From Prosthecochloris sp. (lineage in GTDB: Bacteria > Bacteroidota > Chlorobiia > Chlorobiales > Chlorobiaceae), in assembly GCA_004028745.1 (NCBI GenBank), contig RAZP01000002.1, positions 1 through 34,923 of the forward strand: a DNA stretch of 34,923 nt, read 5' to 3'. This document shows, piece by piece, positions 7,248 through 15,688 of the stretch. How positions within the stretch are numbered: position 1 is the stretch's first letter; each line of letters opens with the position of its first letter. The translations under genes and the position numbers were made by a program. The notes under the pieces were generated by a model, which ran no database searches, was not told where the DNA came from, and was given only the letters and a program-made list of their open reading frames with translations.

Positions 7248-7612
7248 AAATCAGTTGGCAGTTTGCAATTGGTGACTGAACCTTTGCGCCAACTTGTCAC
7301 TCGTTACTGGTCACTTGTCACTATATCAGCAAAGCGGGATTCGTATTCGTGCTCAGCGAAGCGGTACTCGTAATCGTAATCGTAATCGTAATCGAAAATA
7401 CAGTAGGTTAGAATTCAGAATCCAAGAGTCAGAATCCCGACTGTGTAGGGGCGAAAAATCTTTCGCCCCTACGGTTGAGAAGAGGCCTAAAAAGCCGGGT
7501 TTGCAGGGGCGGGCCTGTGTGTCCGCCCATTTGAACCAGGAAAAAATCAGCGCTGGAGACAGGATCGAGCCATCAAGCTATCTCGCTAACAAACCGTCCA
7601 GCTATCGAACGT
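7248..7612. repeat. Repeat-filled spacer between protease gene and folP
   Basis: 365 bp without a credible gene. The left part (7292-7321) has an acttgtcactcgttactggt block that matches, inverted and with one difference, 33011-33040. The rest is composite repeat copy B. Only about 50 bp remain before folP. Confidence 0.75.
7338..7563 (-). repeat. Composite intergenic repeat, copy B (inverted relative to copy A)
   Basis: The reverse complement of this segment aligns with 4676-4880: same order of degenerate taatcg hexamers (7364-7394), the gaattc segment, GGGCGAAA hairpin (7445-7472), the aggcct/ccgggttt segment, GGGCGG hairpin (7507-7528) and the cgctggagacagg end. This copy has extra taatcg units. 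The pair could support inversion of the roughly 2.5 kb between them. Confidence 0.85.
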
Positions 7613-8527
7613 ATGAAAACCAGCAATTACCGCCTCCAATGCCGTGACCGGGAACTTGACCTTACCGGGCGGGCAAAAATCATGGGTATCCTTAATACCA
7701 CTCCCGATTCTTTTTTCAACAGTGGAACCTTCTCAGCAGGGTCCCCAAAAGCCGGAGTAGACCTTGCCGTTGAAAGAGCACTGGAGATGATAGATGAAGG
7801 TGCCGATATTATCGATATCGGGGGCGAATCCACACGGCCGGGGGCGCAAAAAGTTGACGCGGAAGAGGAACTACGCAGGACTGTCCCGGTAATCCGCGAA
7901 CTGCGCAGACAATCGGACATTCTCATCTCCATTGATACGTACAAAGCCGGTGTCGCTGAAAAGGCAATACTTGCCGGGGCGCAGATCGTCAACGATATTT
8001 CCGGGTTCAACTTCGACCCCGATATTGTGGAAGTATGCAGACGCCATAACACCGCCGCGATTCTCATGCACACAACCGGACGGCCAGAGAACATAAAGTG
8101 GAGCCATGAAACGAAGACCACTGGAGCTGATATTGTAACGCTGGTAAAAACCGGCCTCGGTGCGTCTTTAAAAAACGCCGAAAAACACGGCATACGAAAC
8201 ATTATTCTCGATCCCGGTTTCGGGTTTGGCAAAAGCGTTGCAGAAAATTATGCATTGCTTCAACGATTCCGTGATCTGCACGTGCTCGGACGCCCACTGC
8301 TTGCAGGCCTTTCAAGAAAATCCTTTCTCGGTGCCGCGCTGCAACTCCCCGGTCAACCTGCCCCGCCTCCCGGACATCGTTTGACGGCAACTATTGCAGC
8401 CAACACTGTTGCCGCAATCAACGGCGCGAACATTCTCAGGGTACATGATACCAAAGAAGCGGTAGAAGCTCTGGCTGTTGCCAGCTATGTAATCGAGCCG
8501 GGGAGCGGTCTTTTTCAGCCTTCCTGA
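7613..8527 (+). CDS. folP: Dihydropteroate synthase
   Basis: FolP condenses 4-aminobenzoate with 6-hydroxymethyl-dihydropterin diphosphate to make dihydropteroate in folate synthesis. 304 residues, a little longer than E. coli FolP (about 280). Signatures: IMGILNTTPDSFF (23-35; Asn and Asp bind the diphosphate and pterin), GADIIDIGGESTRPGA, DTYKAGVAEKAILAGAQIVNDISG region, DPGFGFGKSVAENYALL, and the RKSF segment GLSRKSFLG near the C-terminus. ATG at 7613 is the natural start. The pabB-pabC fusion that makes its substrate lies 7 kb away on the other strand. smc follows after 90 bp. Confidence 0.97.
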   Translation: MKTSNYRLQCRDRELDLTGRAKIMGILNTTPDSFFNSGTFSAGSPKAGVDLAVERALEMIDEGADIIDIGGESTRPGAQKVDAEEELRRTVPVIRELRRQSDILISIDTYKAGVAEKAILAGAQIVNDISGFNFDPDIVEVCRRHNTAAILMHTTGRPENIKWSHETKTTGADIVTLVKTGLGASLKNAEKHGIRNIILDPGFGFGKSVAENYALLQRFRDLHVLGRPLLAGLSRKSFLGAALQLPGQPAPPPGHRLTATIAANTVAAINGANILRVHDTKEAVEALAVASYVIEPGSGLFQPS

Positions 8528-8617
8528 AAATTCACTGCAATCGTATATTTTTTCTTAAATTTGCTGACACATGCAAGCCGGGCGATTGCGGCGACCTGAC
8601 TAACTCCACACGAGCAG

Positions 8618-11600
8618 ATGTATCTTTCTAAAATTGAGCTTTTTGGCTTCAAAAGCTTTGCGCACAGAGTCAAGATCACTTTTGATAGAGGTCTTACAGC
8701 CATTGTAGGCCCGAACGGGTGCGGTAAAACCAATGTTGTCGACGCTATCCGCTGGGTTCTGGGTGAGCAAAAATCCTCACTGCTCCGATCGACGAAAATG
8801 GAAAACATCATTTTCAACGGCTCAAGAAAGCTCAAACCCCTCAGTATGTCAGAGGTCTCCATCACCATTGAAAACACACGAAACATCCTGCCGACGGAAT
8901 ATACGGAGATTACCGTTGCACGGAGACTTTATCGCAGCGGGGAAAGCGACTACCTGCTCAACCAGGTTCCTTGCAGGCTGAAAGATATACTCGACCTTTT
9001 TGCAGATACCGGTATGGGCAGCGATGCCTATTCCGTTATCGAGCTGAAAATGATAGAGGAAATCATCAACAATAAAAGTGATGAAAGGCTGCGGCTTTTT
9101 GAGGAAGCTGCGGGAATAACCCGTTACAAGCAGCGCCGTAAACAGACGTTCAGGCAGCTTGAAAACACAACCCGTGACCTTGAAAGGGTCGACGATGTTC
9201 TGGCGGAGGTTTCGAAAAAAGTCAGGAACCTGAAGTCCCAGGTCAGAAAAGCAGAACAGTACCATGAGTTGAATCAATCTCTCAGGACTCTCGATCTGAC
9301 ACTGAACAAGCTCAGTTTTGATGAATTTCTCGACAAGCTGCAGCCTTTGAAAGAAGAAATTTCCAAACAGGAAAAAACGATTCAGGAGCTGACGACAAAA
9401 ATTGCCACGCATGACAGTCTTCTCCAGGAATCGGAACTGGAACAGCTCGAACAGGAACGTCTGCTTTCGGAAGCACAGACAGAACTGAATGAGAAAAACA
9501 AAGCGTTCCATACTCTTGAAAAAAGCATCCTTCAGATGCAGGAGCAGGAAAAAAACTTCAAGGAATACATCACACGCATCACCAAGTCGATTGCGGAAAA
9601 AAAGCAGCAGACCTTTGAGCTGGAGGAAGATGAAAAGCTGCTTTCCGACCAGCTTGCACCGCTTGAGGAGGATTGCCGTGCAAAAGAAAACGAGATCAAT
9701 ACACTGAAAAAGGAACAGGACAGCCTGCAAAGCGTCCTTGCCCTGTCAAGGCAGGAACTGGAAAAGGTGAGGGAAAGCATCTCGGAACACCAGAAAGCCG
9801 GCTCTCTTTTTCATGTTGCACGCCAGAAGCTCGAAACAACAACCGATCACCTGAAAAACACGGTAAGCCGCCTGGAAAGCCACAAGAACGAGCTCCAAAG
9901 AATCATCGACGATACGCTACCGGCAAGAAACAGGCTCATTGAGCTTATCGACATACAGAAAACAGTCATCGATTCAGAAAAAAAAGAGCTCATCTTACTG
10001 AAAACGCTACAGCAGGATCTGGCAGAGCAGTTGGAAACAAAAAAAGAAGTGCTTCTGGAAATGCGCTCCCGGCTTGATTATCTGAGAAACAGGATACTGC
10101 TGGCGAACTCGATTCTCGACAACTACGAAGGGCTCCCCGAGGGAATAGCCCTGCTTGAAAACAGCGATAACGGCAAAACCGGTTATGGCTGCCTTTCCGA
10201 CCTCATATCGCTTGAACATGTTCACCGCAAAGCGGTCAATGCAGTGTTCGGCGAAACGCTGGGTTATTATGTCTGCTCGTCGCTTCAGGAGGCCAAAGCA
10301 GGCATCCGCGCCCTGTCTGAGGCTGGTAAGGGAAAAGTTACTTTTCTCGTGCTTGAAATGGTCAGGGCACCCGAGCAGGCCGACTTTCCCGAAATTGAAG
10401 GTGCTGAAAAAATCCAAAGTATTCTCAGTATCCCTTCTGAATTGAAAGACGCGGTTTCGCTGCTCATACAGCGCTGTTATCTTACAAAAGACTTCGAAAC
10501 AGCTGAAAAGCTTGCTTTGAAACACCCCGGCTGCATGTTCGTAACTCCGGATGGAGAGAAAATCGGTGGAAGCGGAATTGTTTTCGGCGGCAGTACCATC
10601 GAAAATGAGGGGCTGCGCCTGGGCAAAAAGGCTGAACGAGACCGTCTCAGGGTTGAAGAAAGCGATCTTGAAGAAGAGATCCAGCTCGAAGAAGCCGAAC
10701 TTCAATCCCTTAAAAGCAGGCTTCAGGATATCCGTATCGAGAAAAAAGAAGAACGCCTCGTCTCGCTTGAAAAGGAACTTGGCGATCATGAAAAAAACAT
10801 TGCCCGCATGGATATCGAGCATGATTCCCGCCGGAAAGATATCGAGCGAGCGGAAAAGGAAGCTGCAGAAGCAAGAGAACGCATAAATAAAACAGCGGCT
10901 GAACTCAAAGAACTGCTGCCCGAGATAGAACTGCACAAAGAACAGAATACACGGCTCCATGATGTGCTTGAGGAGACACGGCAACAGTTGGAAAGCAATG
11001 AAGAGATCCTTAGCCGCCAAAACCGGGAAGTCCAGCTTAGAAGCAACAAGTATAAAGACAGTCTGCTCGAACTTGAAAAGCTGAAGCTTCGCATACACTC
11101 CTGCTTCCAAGGCAGGGAATCACTGCTGCTGGAAAAAGAAAAAATGCAGGATGAAATACAAAAAACGGAGACATCTCTTGTTGCAACCATGGAAACAATC
11201 AGGCAACGCCAGAAGGAATTGGAAGTTTTGTTGATCTCATTGGGGACCGAACAGCAGGAGCTGAATGAAATGGAAACCCGTTATCAAGAGTGCAAGATGA
11301 AAAACCAGGAGAGAAGAAATATCCTGAGAGAGCTGCGCCGAAAGCATGAGGTGGAGCTGCAGATTCACAGCGAACTGCAACACAGGGCAGCTGAACTTGA
11401 AAAATCCATCGACAATATTTTCACTTCCATCGAAACACGTTACAACTGTAGGATCGAAGATATCGAAGTAGACGTTCCTGAGAATTTCCACCGTAACAGC
11501 GCCCAGGAACGCCTGAACAACATACGAGGTAAAATTGAACAGTTCGGAGCAATCAATGAGCTTGCTTTTGAAGAGTATGAAACCGAAAAAGAACGACTTG

Positions 11601-12175
11601 ATTTCCTTACGGAACAGAAGGAGGACCTGCTCGGCGCCGAAACACAGCTGAGAACGACAATCGAAGAAATAAACAAAACAGCACTGAAAAAGTTCGAGGA
11701 CACGTTTACCGCTGTCAGAAGCAACTTTGTACGGATATTCAGGGAGCTTTTCGAGGAAACAGATGAGGTGGATCTGCTTGTCACCACGGCAGATGACCCC
11801 CTTGAAGCTCATATAGAGATAATCGCAAGGCCGCGGGGCAAAAAACCGTTATCGATCGAGCAGTTAAGCGGTGGTGAAAAAGCACTGACTGCGCTGGCAC
11901 TGCTTTTCGCGATTTATCTGGTCAAGCCAAGCCCATTCTGTATTCTGGACGAAGTGGATGCTCCTCTTGACGATGCAAATATCGACAGGTTCATCAAGCT
12001 TCTGAAAAAGTTTGAGAATAACACCCAATTTATTATTGTTACGCACAACAAAAAGACAATGGCTTCTTCGCAGGCCCTTTACGGGGTAACCATGGAAGAA
12101 GAAGGCGTTTCCAAGCTCATCCCGGTTAAACTTGGAAAAACTCAACCCGAAGAGCTTTCCGCTGCTGATGCTTAA
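8618..12175 (+). CDS. smc: Chromosome segregation ATPase SMC
   Basis: 1185 residues, the usual bacterial SMC length. N-terminal ATPase head with Walker A GPNGCGKT (31-38) and MGSDAYSVIE; first coiled coil from about 170 to 500, very rich in E, K, Q and L; hinge at about 510-650 (YEGLPEGIALLENS to GGSGIVFGGS); second coiled coil to about 1010; C-terminal head with signature LSGGEKALTALALLFA (from about 1083) and Walker B FCILDEVDAPLDD (from about 1105). With ScpA and ScpB it forms the bacterial condensin that compacts and segregates chromosomes; scpB is also in this window, at 24.7-25.3 kb. The stop overlaps the start of the HAD gene by 8 nt, implying coupling. Confidence 0.98.
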   Translation: MYLSKIELFGFKSFAHRVKITFDRGLTAIVGPNGCGKTNVVDAIRWVLGEQKSSLLRSTKMENIIFNGSRKLKPLSMSEVSITIENTRNILPTEYTEITVARRLYRSGESDYLLNQVPCRLKDILDLFADTGMGSDAYSVIELKMIEEIINNKSDERLRLFEEAAGITRYKQRRKQTFRQLENTTRDLERVDDVLAEVSKKVRNLKSQVRKAEQYHELNQSLRTLDLTLNKLSFDEFLDKLQPLKEEISKQEKTIQELTTKIATHDSLLQESELEQLEQERLLSEAQTELNEKNKAFHTLEKSILQMQEQEKNFKEYITRITKSIAEKKQQTFELEEDEKLLSDQLAPLEEDCRAKENEINTLKKEQDSLQSVLALSRQELEKVRESISEHQKAGSLFHVARQKLETTTDHLKNTVSRLESHKNELQRIIDDTLPARNRLIELIDIQKTVIDSEKKELILLKTLQQDLAEQLETKKEVLLEMRSRLDYLRNRILLANSILDNYEGLPEGIALLENSDNGKTGYGCLSDLISLEHVHRKAVNAVFGETLGYYVCSSLQEAKAGIRALSEAGKGKVTFLVLEMVRAPEQADFPEIEGAEKIQSILSIPSELKDAVSLLIQRCYLTKDFETAEKLALKHPGCMFVTPDGEKIGGSGIVFGGSTIENEGLRLGKKAERDRLRVEESDLEEEIQLEEAELQSLKSRLQDIRIEKKEERLVSLEKELGDHEKNIARMDIEHDSRRKDIERAEKEAAEARERINKTAAELKELLPEIELHKEQNTRLHDVLEETRQQLESNEEILSRQNREVQLRSNKYKDSLLELEKLKLRIHSCFQGRESLLLEKEKMQDEIQKTETSLVATMETIRQRQKELEVLLISLGTEQQELNEMETRYQECKMKNQERRNILRELRRKHEVELQIHSELQHRAAELEKSIDNIFTSIETRYNCRIEDIEVDVPENFHRNSAQERLNNIRGKIEQFGAINELAFEEYETEKERLDFLTEQKEDLLGAETQLRTTIEEINKTALKKFEDTFTAVRSNFVRIFRELFEETDEVDLLVTTADDPLEAHIEIIARPRGKKPLSIEQLSGGEKALTALALLFAIYLVKPSPFCILDEVDAPLDDANIDRFIKLLKKFENNTQFIIVTHNKKTMASSQALYGVTMEEEGVSKLIPVKLGKTQPEELSAADA

Positions 12176-12860
12176 AAAACTGATACTATTTGACATTGAC
12201 GGAACGTTACTGCTGACCGGCAATAGCAACCGCCAAACATTAATTGATGCCCTGATAACCGTGTACGGTACAGAGGGCAGTGCACGCCGTCATAATTTTG
12301 CCGGGAAGATGGACAGCGTCATTATTTATGAGGTGCTCAAATATGCAGGGCTGGATGATGAGCATATTGCGGAAAAATTCACCGCTGTCAAACATACCTA
12401 TATTGATCTTTTACGAAAGCAGCTGCGCCCCGAAGACGTGGTGCTTATGAAAGGCATCCCGGAACTTCTCATGGAGCTTTCAGAAAGAGAGGATGTGGTT
12501 CTCGGCCTCCTGACCGGAAACTTCGAAGGTTCCGGACGTCACAAGCTTGAACTTCCCGCCCTCAATCATTTTTTTCCATTTGGCGCGTTCGCCGACGATG
12601 CACACCATAGAAACGATTTGCCGGCCATAGCTGTTCAACGAGCACATTCCCTGACAGGGAAAAGGTTCAGGGCAGAAGAAGTCGTCATTATCGGCGATAC
12701 CGAACATGATATCAACTGCGCCAAAACCATTCAGGCCAAATGCGTCGCGGTTGCAACGGGAACATACTCGGCTGAACAACTCGGCACGCACCGACCCGAT
12801 GCATTGTTTGATGACTTCAGCGATACTGAAAATGTTGTCAGTTGTATAGTTAACATTTAA
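12168..12860 (+). CDS. HAD-superfamily hydrolase (phosphoglycolate-phosphatase-like)
   Basis: 230 residues from the ATG at 12168, which overlaps the smc stop (ATGCTTAA). An upstream TTG could extend the protein, but the HAD core begins right at this Met. Motif I is FDIDGTLL (catalytic D9 and D11), motif II LGLLTGN, and motifs III/IV are around K174-like residues and IIGDTEHDINCA. The helical cap after motif I (AGKMDSVIIYEVLKYAGLDDEH) fits the subfamily-I phosphoglycolate phosphatase/beta-phosphoglucomutase group. The substrate cannot be read from sequence. It belongs to the smc-nusB run, with 19 bp to nusB. Confidence 0.9.
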   Translation: MLKKLILFDIDGTLLLTGNSNRQTLIDALITVYGTEGSARRHNFAGKMDSVIIYEVLKYAGLDDEHIAEKFTAVKHTYIDLLRKQLRPEDVVLMKGIPELLMELSEREDVVLGLLTGNFEGSGRHKLELPALNHFFPFGAFADDAHHRNDLPAIAVQRAHSLTGKRFRAEEVVIIGDTEHDINCAKTIQAKCVAVATGTYSAEQLGTHRPDALFDDFSDTENVVSCIVNI

Positions 12861-12879
12861 TTCACTGGACCGCTCTCTT

Positions 12880-13386
12880 ATGAAAACCTACCGCCGCAGA
12901 ATACGAGAGAAAATTATGCAGGCATTGTACACACTTGAATTGAGAGAAACTGATATGGAACATGCCGCAGACTGGCTGATAACGCCGGAAATAGCACAGG
13001 ATTCCAATGCGGTCAAGTTCTTCAAGGAGTTGTTGCAGTGTATCATCGAGCATAAAGAGGAGATCGACGACTACATAACGAAACATACTCTCAACTGGGA
13101 CATGAACAGGATCGCGATTATCGACAAAAACATCCTGCGCATGGCATTGGCCGAGCTGCTTTATTTTCAGGATATTCCACCGAAAGTCTCGATAAACGAA
13201 GCCATTGAAATCGCGAAAAAGTTCAACAGTACTGATAAAAGCAGCAAGTTTGTCAACGGTATTCTGGACGCTATTTTCAATGACCTTAAAAGCTCAGGAA
13301 AAATCAAAAAATGCGGTCGGGGACTTATCAATAATTCGAAATCAACGCAACCGAAGTCTGAACAAAAAACCGGGACAGAACAGTAA
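12880..13386 (+). CDS. nusB: Transcription antitermination factor NusB
   Basis: 168 residues, all helical. NusB with NusE (S10) binds boxA RNA and helps RNA polymerase read through rRNA operons. The N-terminal RRRIREKIMQALYTLE (RNA-binding face) and the C-terminal signature PPKVSINEAIEIAKKF followed by SSKFVNGILDAI are diagnostic. The tail after about residue 145 (KCGRGLINNSKSTQPKSEQK) is a polar, probably disordered extension beyond the usual length. The start ATG at 12880 is 19 bp after the HAD gene; there is no obvious terminator between them. Confidence 0.95.
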   Translation: MKTYRRRIREKIMQALYTLELRETDMEHAADWLITPEIAQDSNAVKFFKELLQCIIEHKEEIDDYITKHTLNWDMNRIAIIDKNILRMALAELLYFQDIPPKVSINEAIEIAKKFNSTDKSSKFVNGILDAIFNDLKSSGKIKKCGRGLINNSKSTQPKSEQKTGTEQ

Positions 13387-13403
13387 ACGGCTTTATATTC
13401 CCC

Positions 13404-14099
13404 ATGGGCAACCATCTCACCGAAAATAAACGGATTCTCGCTATCGGCGATATTCATGGTTGTCTGCATTCCCTGCAGCGCCTTCTGGAGCTGCTTGAAC
13501 CTCAGGAAACCGACCAGCTTGTTTTTCTGGGTGACTATATTGATCGGGGAAAACATTCAAAAGCTGTAATCGACTACCTTTTGAAGCTGCGCGAGTGGTA
13601 TACATGTTTCTTTCTCATGGGAAACCATGAACGTATGTTCCTCGACTATCTCGATACGCATGAGCCGTGGCTCTGGCTGCAAAACGGCGGAATCGCAACG
13701 CTGGAATCATACGGCAGCAAAGATGGACTTGACCTTCCGGAGGAACACATAGCATTCATGCACTCCTGCAAATACTATTTGGAAACAGAACACTATTTTT
13801 TTGCTCATGGCGGCATCGACCCGGACATGACAATAAAGGACAACCTGCAGTATATGAAGCTTGAAGATTACTGCTGGATGCGTACTCATCTGCGCTCATC
13901 ATACCTGGAAAAGAACAGATACAAGTGGGAGAAAACCCTTGTATGCAGTCATACTCCGATTCCCAAACCGATCATGCTTGAAAAGCTTATTGCGATTGAT
14001 ACAGGCTGCGTTTACAAGGAAAATCCCGCACTCGGCAGGCTTACCGCTGTCATACTGCCCGAGCGTACTGTTATCGAGACAGAAAACATCGATTCCTGA
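13404..14099 (+). CDS. PPP-family metallophosphoesterase (serine/threonine or Ap4A phosphatase type)
   Basis: 231 residues with all core motifs of calcineurin-like PPP enzymes: GDIHG (15-19), GDYIDRG (43-49), GNHE (73-76), then FFAHGGIDPD and VCSHTPIP with the two later His metal ligands. Bacterial members include PrpA/PrpB-like protein phosphatases and the symmetrical Ap4A hydrolase ApaH; the length and GDYIDRG-GNHE spacing favour the PrpA-like group. Soluble and cytoplasmic. It starts 17 bp after nusB and is likely co-transcribed. The target, a phosphoprotein or dinucleotide, is unknown. Confidence 0.9.
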   Translation: MGNHLTENKRILAIGDIHGCLHSLQRLLELLEPQETDQLVFLGDYIDRGKHSKAVIDYLLKLREWYTCFFLMGNHERMFLDYLDTHEPWLWLQNGGIATLESYGSKDGLDLPEEHIAFMHSCKYYLETEHYFFAHGGIDPDMTIKDNLQYMKLEDYCWMRTHLRSSYLEKNRYKWEKTLVCSHTPIPKPIMLEKLIAIDTGCVYKENPALGRLTAVILPERTVIETENIDS

Positions 14100-14160
14100 A
14101 CCGAGTATTTCAATTTGCGTTCTATAGGACACCTCTATGCATAATACCTCCAAGAAATTG

Positions 14161-14166
14161 TATAAT
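14161..14166 (+). promoter_or_regulatory. Candidate -10 box upstream of nth
   Basis: A perfect TATAAT 45 bp before the chosen nth ATG, in the 111-bp spacer after the phosphatase gene. The -35 region is poor (TGCATA at about 17 bp), so an internal promoter for nth is only possible. Confidence 0.3.
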
Positions 14167-14210
14167 TTATCGTGTGTGCAAATGCAAACACCCTGTTGCC
14201 GAGAGGTTTC

Positions 14211-14894
14211 ATGGACAAAACAGAGGAAAATCGTTCAACTCAGGTGATTGATATTTACATGACAATCCAGGAAAAAATAACATTCATCAATCAGGTACTT
14301 GGAGCAAAACATCCCTTTCCGAAAAGTGAGCTGCGCTACTCGACCCCTTTTCAGCTGCTTGTAGCCACCATGCTGGCCGCACAGGCTACTGACAAAAAGG
14401 TTAACGTGGTAACCGCAGAACTTTTCAAACTCTACCCGGATGCCAAAAGCATAAGCCGCATGGAGCTGGATACGCTCAAAGAGATCATACGGTCAATCAA
14501 TTATTACAATAACAAAGCAAAAAATATCCTCGCTGTCAGTAAAACGCTCTTTGAATCGTACAACGGAAAAGTTCCTGACACACGGGAAGAGCTCGAGAGC
14601 CTTCCGGGGGTGGGTAGAAAAACCGCAAACATTGTGCTCAGCAACGCTTTCGGCCAACCTGTTATGGCGGTAGACACCCATGTGCACAGGGTTTCGAACC
14701 GCATCGGACTGGTAAAAACAGACAAGCCGCGGGATACCGAAGATGCCCTTATAGCGGTCATCCCGACCGAACTGGTCATCAACTTCCACCATTATCTTGT
14801 ACTGCACGGGCGCTATACCTGCAAGGCAAGAAGACCCTTGTGCCCGGAGTGTCCTATCGTACCGGCTTGTGATTATCCGGACAAAACAGCCTGA
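14211..14894 (+). CDS. nth: Endonuclease III (DNA glycosylase / AP lyase)
   Basis: 227 residues from the ATG at 14211, chosen because GAGAGG stands 5 nt upstream; an in-frame GTG at 14172 would add 13 residues unlike the family. The helix-hairpin-helix LPGVGRKTA holds the catalytic Lys (about K137), and VDTHVHRV the catalytic Asp (about D155). The C-terminal [4Fe-4S] loop has C-x6-C-x2-C-x5-C at about 204, 211, 214 and 220. The enzyme removes oxidised pyrimidines and nicks abasic DNA in base excision repair. It is the last gene of the plus-strand run and ends within a strong hairpin. Confidence 0.97.
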   Translation: MDKTEENRSTQVIDIYMTIQEKITFINQVLGAKHPFPKSELRYSTPFQLLVATMLAAQATDKKVNVVTAELFKLYPDAKSISRMELDTLKEIIRSINYYNNKAKNILAVSKTLFESYNGKVPDTREELESLPGVGRKTANIVLSNAFGQPVMAVDTHVHRVSNRIGLVKTDKPRDTEDALIAVIPTELVINFHHYLVLHGRYTCKARRPLCPECPIVPACDYPDKTA

Positions 14895-14909
14895 GTGAGC
14901 TGTTTTGTC
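14880..14909. terminator. Perfect 11-bp hairpin at the nth stop, between convergent genes
   Basis: Arms gacaaaacagc (14880-14890) and gctgttttgtc (14899-14909) with an 8-nt loop containing the nth TGA. It lies between convergent nth and the 148-residue gene, so it could end transcription from both sides. No long T-run follows on either strand, so the mechanism is unsure. Confidence 0.65.
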
Positions 14910-14916
14910 ATCGCCC

Positions 14917-15363
14917 TTAAACCAGTTCTATCTTTTTATCAACTGCGTAGACCCACTCACCTTCCGGTCTGTTGCGATGACCAGTCCATAGCTCAAGGGT
15001 AATGCCTTTTGAAGAATCAACCTGTGAAGTAAAAATTTCGACCTGGTAGTAGAATTCATCAAGCAGCTCTTCCCAGGCGCTTTCGGCATCCCCCAGCGGC
15101 TTTGCAGGAACAAGCGATTCCTTGTCAGCCTGAAAATAATCGGCAATTGCAATAAAACTGTCGGGCATCAGGAAACCTCCCCGGTAAGTACCCCGCGGCC
15201 GTTTGACACCTGGAATTTCGACCCAGAACTCAAGCAGTGAATCGGACGTGAGCTGCCGGTCTTCAGTGAGGCGGACGAGAATCTGGCGTACAGCCTCGTT
15301 GATAAGTTCCTTGTTTGCCTCTGAGAGCTCCCGCAGTTTAAAATCGGGTGTATGGTCTCGCAT
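14917..15363 (-). CDS. Hypothetical protein, 148 residues
   Basis: I do not recognise this protein. It is soluble and acidic, with no signal peptide or membrane segment. The first 45 residues look helical (LRELSEANKELINEAVRQIL), followed by a beta-rich part with RPRGTYRGGFLMPDSF in the middle, and a charged C-terminal third (ELWTGHRNRPEGEWVYAVDKK). No Cys-cluster or obvious catalytic motif is seen. Codon use and composition resemble the neighbours, and no overlapping frame is more convincing, so I think it is real. It is convergent with nth and probably has its own promoter in the repeat-bearing spacer upstream. Confidence 0.7.
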   Translation of the reverse strand: MRDHTPDFKLRELSEANKELINEAVRQILVRLTEDRQLTSDSLLEFWVEIPGVKRPRGTYRGGFLMPDSFIAIADYFQADKESLVPAKPLGDAESAWEELLDEFYYQVEIFTSQVDSSKGITLELWTGHRNRPEGEWVYAVDKKIELV

Positions 15364-15688
15364 AATGTAGATGATTTTAAAGCATTTTCAATCAATGGGT
15401 TATTAAAATATACATCTAATCCCCCTCATCATCAACCGTTCTTTGGGCTTATCATGGCATAGCGCTGTTATCCCGGGAGATGCTTTGCTGCTCAGCAATT
15501 CTATCAAAAAGACAGTTCCTCAATTCGATCCTGATTTTCGATAAGGCAGCTCTTTCGGGATTCGCCGTCGGTATCGGAATCAGTATCGAAAACCGGGCGC
15601 ACACACAGATACGCCCCTACAACCCGATTACGATTACGAGTACCGCTTCGCTGAGTACGAGCACGAAACGGTTCAATAGCTCAACGAA
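15364..15688. repeat. Repeat-bearing spacer between the hypothetical gene and pabB-pabC
   Basis: 325 bp without a credible gene. It contains a decayed GGGCG hairpin relative (about 15594-15620), a cgattacgattacgagtac element with the CCGCTTCGCTGAGTACGAG core (15625-15667), and a caacgaatcaacagttcaac block (15682-15701) shared with about 2687-2706. The last block runs into the 3' end of the pabB-pabC gene. Confidence 0.75.

Noticed and set aside
8849..11812. Long minus-strand frames opposite smc (for example 8849-9730, 10007-11110, 11237-11812)
   Set aside because: They are Phe/Leu/Ser-rich shadows of the Glu/Lys-rich coiled coils of SMC and have no recognisable domains.
14101..14210. tRNA or small RNA gene in the spacer before nth
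   Set aside because: No cloverleaf or T-loop consensus is found; only a TATAAT and AT-rich sequence.
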